Origin: Thiogranum longum
GTDB taxonomy: Bacteria > Pseudomonadota > Gammaproteobacteria > DSM-19610
NCBI RefSeq assembly: GCF_004339085.1
Contig: NZ_SMFX01000001.1
Span: 1,682,242-1,746,241 of the forward strand
Direction of reading: 5' to 3'
DNA: 64,000 nt
The notes under the pieces were generated by a model. It did not search any database and was not told where the DNA came from. It worked only from the letters and a program-made list of their open reading frames with translations. The translations under genes and the position numbers were made by a program. This document shows positions 1 to 7,948 of this stretch, one piece after another. The first letter of the stretch is position 1. Each line of letters begins with the position of its first letter.

Positions 1-625
1 GGATACACAGCTTGTGCGCGGCATCGATACCTTCCACATCGAAGGTGGGATCGGCCTCGGCATAACCCAGCGCCTGCGCCTCGGCCAGCACATCGGCAAA
101 GTCACGGCCTTTGTCACGCATTTCGGTCAGAATGAAATTGCCGGTACCGTTGATAATGCCCGCAATCCAGTCGATACGGTTGGCCGCCAACCCTTCACGC
201 ACGGCCTTGATGATCGGCATGCCACCGGCGACGGCCGCCTCGAACGCCACCATAACTCCTTTCTTCTGGGCAGCGGCAAAAATCTCGTTGCCGTGCGTGG
301 CAATCAGCGCCTTGTTGGCCGTAACCACGTGCTTGCCGTTGGCAATCGCTCTCAGCACCAGCTCGCGTGCCGGCTCATAGCCGCCGATCAGTTCCACGAC
401 AATGTCGATATCCGGGTCATCCACCACCGCGAAGGCATCATCGCTGACACGAATGTTCTGGATACCCGGCACAGTGTCCGAGTCGTACTCGCGCGCCGCC
501 GCGTAGGTAATTTCAATACCCCGTCCGGCGCGGCGTTCGATTTCCTCCGCGTTGCGGCGCAGTACATTAAAGGTACCGCCACCGACGGTACCCAGACCCA
601 GTAACCCTACTTTAACCGGTTTCAA
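1..625 (-). CDS. hom: Homoserine dehydrogenase, N-terminal part (cut by window edge)
   Basis: NADPH-dependent reduction of aspartate semialdehyde to homoserine, the branch to threonine and methionine. The visible 208 residues begin with a Rossmann fold ([12 protein letters not shown]) followed by [20 protein letters not shown] and the substrate-domain signature [13 protein letters not shown], all typical of the family. The C-terminal half, including any ACT domain, lies outside the window. The start chosen is TTG at 625-623: it lies just after a GAGGGGGG stretch, and its TTGA overlaps the stop of the upstream aminotransferase gene, so the two are probably translationally coupled. An alaC-hom pair is common in gammaproteobacteria. 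Identification is secure; the exact start is inferred. Confidence 0.95.
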   Translation of the reverse strand, partial: MKPVKVGLLGLGTVGGGTFNVLRRNAEEIERRAGRGIEITYAAAREYDSDTVPGIQNIRVSDDAFAVVDDPDIDIVVELIGGYEPARELVLRAIANGKHVVTANKALIATHGNEIFAAAQKKGVMVAFEAAVAGGMPIIKAVREGLAANRIDWIAGIINGTGNFILTEMRDKGRDFADVLAEAQALGYAEADPTFDVEGIDAAHKLCI

Positions 626-1875
626 GAACCCCCCTCGCCCGCTGCTGCGAGTAATGTGTTGTCGTTACGGAACATGTCCCGTATGCCACGCACCGCCTGA
701 CGGGTGCGGTGCTCGTTTTCAATCAGGCCGAAGCGCACAAAACTGTCGCCGTATTCACCAAAACCAATACCGGGTGATACCGCCACCTTCGCTTCCGCCA
801 GCAATTTCTTGGTGAACTCCAGCGAACCCATCTCACGATAGGGCTCGGGAATCGGCGCCCACACAAACATGGTCGCTTTCGGTTTCTCGACCTGCCAGCC
901 GATACTGTTCAGGCCATCGCACAGCACATCGCGCCGGCTCTTGTAGGTCGCCACGATTTCATCCACACAATCCTGCGGCCCTTCCAGTGCTGCGATCGCC
1001 GCCACCTGGATCGGCGTGAACATTCCATAGTCGAGATACGACTTGATGCGCGTGAGCGCGGCCACCAGTGTTTTGTTGCCGCACATAAACCCGACACGCC
1101 AGCCCGGCATGTTGTAACTCTTGGACAGGGAATAAAACTCCACCGCAATCTCTTTCGCACCCTCTACCTGCAAAATGGACGGCGCCTTGTAGCCGTCAAA
1201 CACCAGGTCGGCATAGGCCAGATCGTGCACCACCCAGATCTCGTGCTCGCGGGCAATGGCCACCACGCGCTCGAAGAAATCCAGCTCGACACACTGGGTG
1301 GTCGGGTTGCCGGGAAAATTCAGAATCAGCATCTTCGGTTTCGGCCAACTGTCCTTGATGGCCTTTTCCAGCTCCTCGAAGAACGTCTGTTCGCCACCGG
1401 TCAGGGGGACGTGACGGATATCGGCACCCGCGATCACAATGCCATAGGGATGGATCGGGTACGCCGGGTTAGGCACCAGCACCGCGTCACCCGGCCCGAC
1501 CGTGGCCAGCGCCAGGTGCGCCAGACCTTCCTTGGAGCCAATCGTGACAATCGCCTCGGTTTCAGGGTCCAGCGACACCGCGTATTTACGCTGGTACCAG
1601 TCGCAGATCGCCTTGCGCAGCCGCGGGATACCGCGCGACATGGAATAGCGGTGCGTATCGTTTCGATGCGCCGCCTCGCACAACTTGTCGACAATATGCG
1701 GCGGTGTCGGGCGGTCCGGATTACCCATGCCAAAATCAATGATATCCTCGCCACGCGCCCGAGCGGCCGCCTTCAACTCATTGACAATATTGAAGACATA
1801 CGGCGGCAAACGTTTGATTCTGGGAAAGTCGTCCACGGACTGCTCTGTCGGTTGCGTAATTTTCACGGAAAACAA
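622..1875 (-). CDS. alaC: Alanine-synthesising class I/II aminotransferase (AlaC type)
   Basis: A PLP-dependent fold-type I aminotransferase of 417 residues, most like AlaC, which makes alanine from pyruvate and glutamate. Visible landmarks are the N-terminal [17 protein letters not shown] segment typical of AlaC, the substrate-binding [11 protein letters not shown], the NFPGNPTTQ loop, and the Schiff-base lysine region [17 protein letters not shown]-terminal [10 protein letters not shown] carries the carboxylate-binding arginine. The gene overlaps hom downstream by a TTGA junction, so both are probably on one mRNA. A role in another aminotransfer, for example LL-diaminopimelate-type chemistry, cannot be excluded from sequence, but hom as partner and the N-terminus favour AlaC. 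Confidence 0.9.
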   Translation of the reverse strand: MFSVKITQPTEQSVDDFPRIKRLPPYVFNIVNELKAAARARGEDIIDFGMGNPDRPTPPHIVDKLCEAAHRNDTHRYSMSRGIPRLRKAICDWYQRKYAVSLDPETEAIVTIGSKEGLAHLALATVGPGDAVLVPNPAYPIHPYGIVIAGADIRHVPLTGGEQTFFEELEKAIKDSWPKPKMLILNFPGNPTTQCVELDFFERVVAIAREHEIWVVHDLAYADLVFDGYKAPSILQVEGAKEIAVEFYSLSKSYNMPGWRVGFMCGNKTLVAALTRIKSYLDYGMFTPIQVAAIAALEGPQDCVDEIVATYKSRRDVLCDGLNSIGWQVEKPKATMFVWAPIPEPYREMGSLEFTKKLLAEAKVAVSPGIGFGEYGDSFVRFGLIENEHRTRQAVRGIRDMFRNDNTLLAAAGEGGS

Positions 1876-1933
1876 AACGCGTAGGGTACTGAAATTATTG
1901 AAATGTCACAAGCCGCAGACTATCGTTGCGACC

Positions 1934-2305
1934 ATGCATTTTGTTCAGGAAGACTTCAGCAGCGATTTATTGATCCGTGGCTACGACGACGGGGAGATTC
2001 GTGTCGGCGGACAAAGCTACAACCGCAGCATTATTCTCACCCACCAACGCATCATCGATGACTGGCGGCCGCAGAACAAGGGGGAGCTGGAAGCCGGGGA
2101 TTTTGAGCTGATTCGAACGCTGGATGTGGAGATTATGCTGCTGGGTACCGGATCGGTACTGAGCTTTCCCTCTCCGGCACTGACGGCACCGTTACTGGAA
2201 GCGGGAATCGGGGTGGAAGTAATGGACACGGCGGCGGCGTGCAGGACATTTAATGTCTTGTTGGCAGAGGGGCGGCCGGTGGCTGCGGCATTGTTGTTGG
2301 GGTAG
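1934..2305 (+). CDS. Mth938-domain protein
   Basis: A 123-residue protein of the Mth938/DUF498 family, related to the mitochondrial complex I assembly factor NDUFAF3. The frame is open further upstream, but the ATG at 1934 (MHFVQEDF) gives the usual family length and avoids overlap with the divergent alaC. The family pattern is visible: an N-terminal strand with IRGYDDGEIRVGG, a central DFELIRTLDVEIMLLGTGS and a C-terminal GIGVEVMDTAAACRTFNVL before an alanine/leucine-rich end. It is cytoplasmic, with no signal or membrane segment. The molecular role in bacteria is not established. It is the last ordinary gene before the Rhs island. Confidence 0.85.
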   Translation: MHFVQEDFSSDLLIRGYDDGEIRVGGQSYNRSIILTHQRIIDDWRPQNKGELEAGDFELIRTLDVEIMLLGTGSVLSFPSPALTAPLLEAGIGVEVMDTAAACRTFNVLLAEGRPVAAALLLG

Positions 2306-2460
2306 GTTTGGTGATGGAGGTCTGGCGTTGACTTGATACTTCGGGCTTTGTAGTCTCCGCTGAAAGATTCGTAAAATCTAGAAGCGCTATATCAGAACTG
2401 TAAGATTGACTTAATTGGCCAATTGGAAGGCCACTATAACAATAGTCGAGGGATGAGTTA
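2306..2460. promoter_or_regulatory. Upstream region of the Rhs gene
   Basis: This 155-base gap is visibly more AT-rich than the preceding gene and marks the left side of the accessory region. It holds TTGACTT twice (near 2331 and 2406) and TATAAC near 2435, but no pair with a 16-18 base spacer, so no promoter can be called. A short palindrome, TTGGCCAA, lies near 2417. A GAGGGATGAG stretch just before the ATG at 2461 is the likely ribosome-binding site of the Rhs gene. Confidence 0.3.
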
Positions 2461-5400
2461 ATGATTACGGGGAGTTATCTTTTCAGATTATGGCGTCGAG
2501 CCTGGCTGATGCTTCAAACGAATCTTGTTTTATTTATTTTTACGGTTTCATATGGCATTCATGCCGAACCTGTAAAAAGGGCGCCAATTCTTACATGGTC
2601 TGATACGTGCAATGTGCCAGGTGATTATAATTCCGGGCAAGAAGTCTGCGATGCAAGGACTGCCTGGATCAATTGGTACCAACCCTTAATATTCGACCCA
2701 AGCTATGCGTATAGCCCCGGACCTGAAGGTGCTTGCATCAATGTACGTTCTTCCGGATCTATTGACAGGATGGGTTGGCCTCGTAACGACTACCATTGCC
2801 CGCTAGGATATAGCCGCAGAAATTCTACTGCCACTCAGTGCATATCAATTTCAACCTGGGTTTACTTTGAAGGTGATTCTGCCTGGTGTGAAAGAAATGG
2901 ATTGGATGCTGAAAAAAACCTCGGAAGCTGTAACGGTCCTTCACCTTTTTTAAGTAACCCAATTCATTCCGGAACCGGGAATAAGTTTCAACAGGAGACG
3001 GATATAAATGGGGCCAAATCACACTCGCCCGGGTTCACGCGATTCTACAATTCATTTCAATATCAACCTGACACGGTAATCCGAGCGCCGATCCTGGGTC
3101 ACGGTTGGCGGCATAACTACATGGCCAGTGTACGTTTAGATGCAAGCTCATCAATCTCAACTGCTACATTACAAAGATCAGATGGGAAAACGATATTTTT
3201 TACCTTGTCCGGGAATTTGTGGGTCCCCGATGCAGATGTTTTTTCGAAGCTTGATCGTACGACAGATGAAAATGGTGTTCCAACCGGCTGGCAACACACT
3301 ACTCTTGATAACACTGTGGAACTTTATGATCTAAATGGCATCTTGATTTCCATTACTGATGTTCTCGGCGACACCCAATATCTCTCTTACGATACCAATG
3401 GACGTCTTGATCGCATCGATACCGATATCGGGGAATATCTTCAATTTGGATACGATGCCTCGAATCGTATTGCGACCATTACCGACCACACCGGTCGGAT
3501 ATGGGGATATCGCTATGATGCCTCTAACAACCTGGAATACGTTGACAACGCTGATGGCACGACCAAACAGTACCATTACGAAGACGCCAACTTCCCAAAT
3601 GTCCTGACCGGCATTACCGATGAGCGCGGTATTCGCTACGCGACCTGGACGTATGATGCTCAGGGAAGAGCCAGCAGGGGTACCCACGCCGGGAACGCTG
3701 AGCGTGTTGATATCACATACAACACTGACGGCACACGCACGGTAACCAACAGCCTGGGGCAATCCAGCACTTACACAACTACAGTGCAACAGGGCGTGTC
3801 TCTGCTCACTGGTGTTCTGGGCCCTGGTTGTTCAACCTGCGGTGGTAGTAACACCAGCTATAGCTATGATCCAGCCAGTAACAAATTACTGGACAGGACT
3901 GAAAATGGCCTCACCACCGCCTACGGCAGCTACAACCTCAAAGGCCAGTACGGCTACAAGATCGAAGCCCAGGGCACACCCGAGCAACACCGCACCGACT
4001 ACACTTACGACGCACGGTTCTACAACAAGATCGCCACCATCATCGAACCGTCGGTCTTCGCCAGCGACCCGACAGTACAGTGCACAGTCGGTACCGATTG
4101 CAAAGTTACAACGTATACCTATGATAACTTTGGCAACCGCACATCAGAAACCATCAATGGCTTCACACCGTCCGGCATGCCGGTCACCAGCGCCACCACC
4201 TGGGCCTACACCGCCCCCCTCAACCAGGTCAGCCAGATCGACGGTCCACGCACCGATGTAGCGGATATTACCCAATACCGCTATTACCCCAACGACACCA
4301 CCATCCCCGTCGGCACCCGCGCGCGCCTGCGCGAGATCGAAGATGCCAACGGCGTACTGACCCGTTCCAACATCCAGTACACCGCCACCGGTAAAGTGTC
4401 TTCCGAGGCACGCCCCAACGGCCTGACATTGAGCTACACGTACTACCCCGGCAACGATCGCCTTCAGACCCTCACCGAGTCAGACGGCACAAGTACACGC
4501 ACCACGCGCTGGACCTACCTCGCCACCGGCGAAGTCCAGACCATCACCACCGGAGACGGCAGCCCCGACGCCACTACCCTCACCTTCGGCTACGACGACG
4601 CCCGCCGCCTGACGCGCATTACCGACGGTCTCGGCAACCACATCGACTACACGCTGGACACCGAAGGCAACCGCCTGGCCGAGACCACCTTTGATGCCAA
4701 CGGCACGCCATCCAGCACGGCCGATGATGTATTGACCAGACAACTCACCCAGACCTTCGACATCTACAATCGCCTGGACACCAGCGCCCAGGCCAACGAG
4801 ACCACCAACCCGACCCTCGCCCCCGACGGCACGCTGGATAACAGCACCGACGGCAACGGCCGTCTCACCGAATACAGCTACGACGCCCTGCGACGCCTCA
4901 CGCAGGTGCAACAGGACTTCGGCGGCACCGACCCCACCACCGCCAATGCCACCACCCAATACAACTACGACGTCGCCGACCGCCTCACCACCGTCACCGA
5001 CCCCGTCAACGGCAACACCACCTATGCCTATGATGACCTCGGCAACCTCATCACCCGGACCAGCCCCGATACCGGGACCACCACCTTCGTCTATGACCCG
5101 GCCGGCAACCTGATTCAGAAGACCGCCGCGGTCGGCACGCCGGACGAAAGCACCTTCACCTACACCTACGACGCCCTCAATCGCCTGACCCGCCTCGATG
5201 CCCCCGGCACCGTGGATGACATCACCTACACCTACGACACCTGCCTGAACGGCCGTGGCCGCCTGTGCGCCGTCACCTATGGCGACCCCGCCGCCAGCTT
5301 CCCGGCCGGCAACACCGTCCACTACCAGTACAACGCCTTTGGTGACATCACCTTCCACCAGGGCAGCGGCTACAGCTACGATGCCGCCGGGCGCCTCAAG

Positions 5401-7329
5401 ACCCTCACCTACCCCGGTGGCGCCACCCTCACCTACAGCTATGACGCCGCCGGACAGGTCAGCCAGCTGGATTTCACCGTCAACGGCGCCACCGAAACCC
5501 TCGCCAGCAACCTCGCCTATGCCCCGTTCGGGCCGCTGACCAACCTCAGCTACGGCAATGGCCTCACCCTCATCCAGAGCGTCGACAGCGCCTACCGGCT
5601 CAGCGATCAGACCATACCCGGCGTGCTGGAACGCAGCTACCTCAACCAGTACGACGCCAACGGTAACCGCACCGGGCACACCGATGCCCTCGCCACGCCC
5701 ACCCAGAGCAGCTTCAGCTACGACCCGCTCAACCGCCTCGACACCGGCAGTGGCCCGTTCGGAGCAAGAGACTATGACTACGATAAAAACGGCAACCGTA
5801 CCCAATTGATCGCCGACAGCGTCATCACCGCCTCCGCCTACGCGCCCAACAGTAATCGCCTGGACACACTGGGCGCCGCCGACGTCATCCTCGATGCCCA
5901 CGGCAACACCACCGGCAACGGCGTCTGGAGCTACAGCTACAACCCCCACAACCGCCTGATCGATGCGAGCGAGGCCGCCACCCTCAAGGTCACCTTCGCC
6001 TACAACGGCCTCGGCCAGCGCATCCGCAAAACCAACGCCACCACCGCCGGCAACAGTCGCCACTTCCTCTATGGCACAAACGGTGAACTGCTCGCCGAGA
6101 CCGATGACCAGGGCAACCTGCTGTGGGCAACGATCTACCTCAATGGCCAGCCGCTGGCGCGTTACAGTCCGGATGATGATAGCGACGGTATCCCCAACCA
6201 CATCGAGGCTGATGCCGGCACCCTGCCCATCAACACCGATGACGATGGCGACACCCTCACCAACCTGGAAGAATGGTTCAGCTACGGCACCGACAGCAAC
6301 ACCGTCGACAGTGACGGGGATGGCATCAATGACAATGTCGAGATCGCATCCCACACCGACCCAACCAACCCGGCCAGCGTGGTCGGCGATGGGGATCTGA
6401 ACCACGACGGGCAGGTGAACCTGGGGGATCTCGTGTTGTTGTACCAGTATGTGCTGGGGACCCGGGCGATCACGCCGGATGCGTTGAGTCATGGGGATAT
6501 GAACCGGGATGGGCTGTTGAATACGCCGGATGTGTTGTTGTTGCAGAAGCTGTTGCTGACGAGCTGGTTCGACTGGGGACAAACCGAAAACAGCATCCTC
6601 GCCTGGCTCATTCCTACCAGTCAGGCGGCCTTGCCCGCTAACAGCGGTGTACTCTACTATCTTCACAATGATCCGCTCGGCACGCCGCTGGCGATGACGG
6701 ATGCAGCGGGCACCGTGGTATGGACGGCGAGTTATGATCCGTTTGGGAAGGCGACGGTTGATGAGGATGTGGACGGGGATGGGAATAGCGTCACATTAAA
6801 TGTACGGTTCCCGGGGCAGTATTACGACAGTGAAACTCGGCTGCATTACAACATAAACCGATATTACGATCCTACAACTGGTCGCTACCTAACTAGCGAT
6901 CCTTTAGGTGTTCGCCCAAGCTTAAACACATATGCATATGTGGATGATCAGCCCATTAACTGGTTTGATGTGTATGGATTAGCCAAAGATTGTTCGTATT
7001 GGGGAGGCACTAATTGCAGAGAAAGTCCTGCGCCATTACCTGAAAACGGTAATGTACGTCCTGGTTTTGGCGACCAAGACTTTGTGTGTACTGGCGCTGG
7101 AGCACGTATCCAGAAGCTATTCGACAATGGTAGCAACGGCGCGTGCTTAACCGAATGTTGCGCACAACATGATAGTTGCTATGAACTTTACGAATGCAAT
7201 GCCTCATCATGGCGTAGAAACATATTTGGCGCAGATAGACCTTGCCAAAAGTGCAACAAGGAAGCCATTAATTGTTTCTTGAATGCACGAAATAAGAAGG
7301 ACTGTGGTTCTGGAGTTTGCGGGTTATGA
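2461..7329 (+). CDS. Rhs/YD-repeat polymorphic toxin with phospholipase A2-like tip
   Basis: A 1,622-residue protein. Residues 1-36 form a Sec-type signal (basic start, then LVLFIFTVSYGIHA). Residues about 50-165 are cysteine-rich and unrecognised. A DUF6531-type module follows (NPIHSGTGNKFQQE), then many YD repeats such as YSYDALRRL and YAYDDLGNL up to about residue 1230. Residues about 1234-1370 are an inserted calcium-binding segment. The Rhs-associated core follows (YYLHNDPLGTP, RFPGQYYD, YDPTTGRYLTSDPLGV, FDVYGL), and a variable tip starts near residue 1508. The tip has 13 cysteines and the secretory phospholipase A2 signature CCAQHDSCY at residues 1566-1574. In this family the core forms a shell around a toxic tip used against competitors. 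No type VI genes are nearby. The YD middle is GC-rich, while both ends are AT-rich, so the gene is a mosaic. Architecture is clear; toxicity is inferred. Confidence 0.9.
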   Translation: MITGSYLFRLWRRAWLMLQTNLVLFIFTVSYGIHAEPVKRAPILTWSDTCNVPGDYNSGQEVCDARTAWINWYQPLIFDPSYAYSPGPEGACINVRSSGSIDRMGWPRNDYHCPLGYSRRNSTATQCISISTWVYFEGDSAWCERNGLDAEKNLGSCNGPSPFLSNPIHSGTGNKFQQETDINGAKSHSPGFTRFYNSFQYQPDTVIRAPILGHGWRHNYMASVRLDASSSISTATLQRSDGKTIFFTLSGNLWVPDADVFSKLDRTTDENGVPTGWQHTTLDNTVELYDLNGILISITDVLGDTQYLSYDTNGRLDRIDTDIGEYLQFGYDASNRIATITDHTGRIWGYRYDASNNLEYVDNADGTTKQYHYEDANFPNVLTGITDERGIRYATWTYDAQGRASRGTHAGNAERVDITYNTDGTRTVTNSLGQSSTYTTTVQQGVSLLTGVLGPGCSTCGGSNTSYSYDPASNKLLDRTENGLTTAYGSYNLKGQYGYKIEAQGTPEQHRTDYTYDARFYNKIATIIEPSVFASDPTVQCTVGTDCKVTTYTYDNFGNRTSETINGFTPSGMPVTSATTWAYTAPLNQVSQIDGPRTDVADITQYRYYPNDTTIPVGTRARLREIEDANGVLTRSNIQYTATGKVSSEARPNGLTLSYTYYPGNDRLQTLTESDGTSTRTTRWTYLATGEVQTITTGDGSPDATTLTFGYDDARRLTRITDGLGNHIDYTLDTEGNRLAETTFDANGTPSSTADDVLTRQLTQTFDIYNRLDTSAQANETTNPTLAPDGTLDNSTDGNGRLTEYSYDALRRLTQVQQDFGGTDPTTANATTQYNYDVADRLTTVTDPVNGNTTYAYDDLGNLITRTSPDTGTTTFVYDPAGNLIQKTAAVGTPDESTFTYTYDALNRLTRLDAPGTVDDITYTYDTCLNGRGRLCAVTYGDPAASFPAGNTVHYQYNAFGDITFHQGSGYSYDAAGRLKTLTYPGGATLTYSYDAAGQVSQLDFTVNGATETLASNLAYAPFGPLTNLSYGNGLTLIQSVDSAYRLSDQTIPGVLERSYLNQYDANGNRTGHTDALATPTQSSFSYDPLNRLDTGSGPFGARDYDYDKNGNRTQLIADSVITASAYAPNSNRLDTLGAADVILDAHGNTTGNGVWSYSYNPHNRLIDASEAATLKVTFAYNGLGQRIRKTNATTAGNSRHFLYGTNGELLAETDDQGNLLWATIYLNGQPLARYSPDDDSDGIPNHIEADAGTLPINTDDDGDTLTNLEEWFSYGTDSNTVDSDGDGINDNVEIASHTDPTNPASVVGDGDLNHDGQVNLGDLVLLYQYVLGTRAITPDALSHGDMNRDGLLNTPDVLLLQKLLLTSWFDWGQTENSILAWLIPTSQAALPANSGVLYYLHNDPLGTPLAMTDAAGTVVWTASYDPFGKATVDEDVDGDGNSVTLNVRFPGQYYDSETRLHYNINRYYDPTTGRYLTSDPLGVRPSLNTYAYVDDQPINWFDVYGLAKDCSYWGGTNCRESPAPLPENGNVRPGFGDQDFVCTGAGARIQKLFDNGSNGACLTECCAQHDSCYELYECNASSWRRNIFGADRPCQKCNKEAINCFLNARNKKDCGSGVCGL
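6160..6570 (+). other. Thrombospondin-3/dockerin-like insert within the Rhs protein
   Basis: This segment of the Rhs gene encodes aspartate-rich calcium loops. First come thrombospondin type 3-like repeats (DDDSDGIPNHIE, TDDDGDTLTNLEE, DSDGDGINDNVE). Then come two dockerin-type loops, DLNHDGQVNLGDL and DMNRDGLLNTPDV, each followed by a leucine-rich helix, as in a type I dockerin pair. It sits between YLNGQPLARY and YYLHNDPLGTP, segments that normally follow each other closely in Rhs cores. From about 6380 the codons switch from C-ending to G-ending (many TTG, GAT, GGG), which suggests a separate origin. Calcium binding is inferred from the motif; a cohesin partner is not seen in the window. 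Confidence 0.75.
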
Positions 7330-7691
7330 AACAGGCTAATGTCACTTTATACATTATTGGTGTTGTTGCTGGAACAAGTTCTGCAATTATCCAGTATGTT
7401 TTTCATACAAGGTACGGGGTAAGTCAGGCGGATTTGGCTGAAATATGGTTAAAAGGATGTTATCCAACACTGATAGTCATATCATTTATCATTCCATTTT
7501 TTGGCGCAATTTCTCCTTGGAAATGGGCTCTGGTTTTAGCGCTTAGCGACTACGCATCTACCTCATTAATGATTGGAGTTCAGGCTCCGCCCTTGGAGAT
7601 ATTGTTCATGTTGATAATGGCCATTCCTTACGTGATGGTTTCCTATATAGCGAGCCTTATCAAAAGTAAACTTTCGCTCGGTAAAAAATAG
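7326..7691 (+). CDS. Four-helix membrane protein, candidate immunity protein of the Rhs tip
   Basis: A 121-residue protein I cannot assign to a family. The ATG at 7326 overlaps the Rhs stop as ATGA, so the pair is translationally coupled; a further ATG nine bases upstream is also in frame. Four hydrophobic segments are visible: VTLYIIGVVAGTSSAII, TLIVISFIIPFFGAI, WALVLALSDYASTSLMIGV and LFMLIMAIPYVMVSYIASLI, followed by a lysine-rich end. Its base composition is AT-rich like the tip and unlike the YD core. Position directly behind a polymorphic-toxin tip, small size and matched composition are the usual marks of a cognate immunity gene. An inner-membrane immunity protein would fit a toxin acting on phospholipids. 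This role is inference only. Confidence 0.65.
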   Translation: MKQANVTLYIIGVVAGTSSAIIQYVFHTRYGVSQADLAEIWLKGCYPTLIVISFIIPFFGAISPWKWALVLALSDYASTSLMIGVQAPPLEILFMLIMAIPYVMVSYIASLIKSKLSLGKK

Positions 7692-7768
7692 GCTTCCCGG
7701 GACAGTATTATGATCAGGAAACGGAGCTGCATTACAACGGAGATAAAGAGATAAAATGGACGCAGTAA
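7691..7768 (+). pseudogene. Displaced fragment of Rhs core
   Basis: Read from 7691, this stretch encodes GFPGQYYDQETELHYNG, then DKEIKWTQ and a stop. It closely matches the Rhs core segment FPGQYYDSETRLHYN encoded at 6808-6852, at both DNA and protein level, but has its own base changes. The match ends at LHYN and no DPxG or tip follows. It is best read as the end of an older Rhs core left behind when the present tip and its partner gene were recombined in. There is no start codon or ribosome-binding site of its own. Confidence 0.75.
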
Positions 7769-7881
7769 AAGTAAAGGAGACGGAGGGAATATATTTTAGT
7801 CAGCTCCAGCTCTCCATCCCCCTTTCAACATCATCTGCGTTACACTTTGGTTTCATTTTTCGGCACTGCAAAGGAGTTGCT

Positions 7882-7926
7882 ATGCCAAGACGAGCACGGA
7901 TGTATGTTCCGTGCATACCCTCCGCC
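7882..7926 (+). pseudogene. Remnant of the start of a REP-associated (IS200-like) transposase
   Basis: An ATG preceded by AAGGAG opens a frame reading MPRRARMYVPCIPS. REP-associated tyrosine transposases characteristically begin MPRxARxYxPGxPxHxxQRG, so the first 13 or so residues fit, apart from a Cys where Gly is expected. The similarity stops at once: no QRGNNR or HUH motif follows, and the sequence runs into the end of the convergent acetyltransferase gene. This looks like a decayed or truncated end. The call rests on a short N-terminal match, supported by a REP-like palindrome about 670 bases away. Confidence 0.5.
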
Positions 7927-7948
7927 CCCATTTACCGACCGTGCCAAA

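Noticed and set aside
1225-1884. A 219-codon open frame opposite alaC
   Set aside because: It is the antisense shadow of the aminotransferase, with no recognisable sequence and no ribosome-binding site.
3840-6000. Repeated short motifs in the Rhs gene considered as a CRISPR or tandem-repeat array
   Set aside because: They encode degenerate YD repeats in a single long frame, with irregular spacing and varying sequence; there are no identical direct repeats with spacers. No CRISPR array or cas gene is seen in the window.
4480-6666. A 728-codon open frame on the minus strand opposite the Rhs gene
   Set aside because: It lies fully inside the GC-rich YD core. The protein is a monotonous run of Val, Gly, Ala and Glu, as expected from reading C-ending codons backwards, and no domain is visible.
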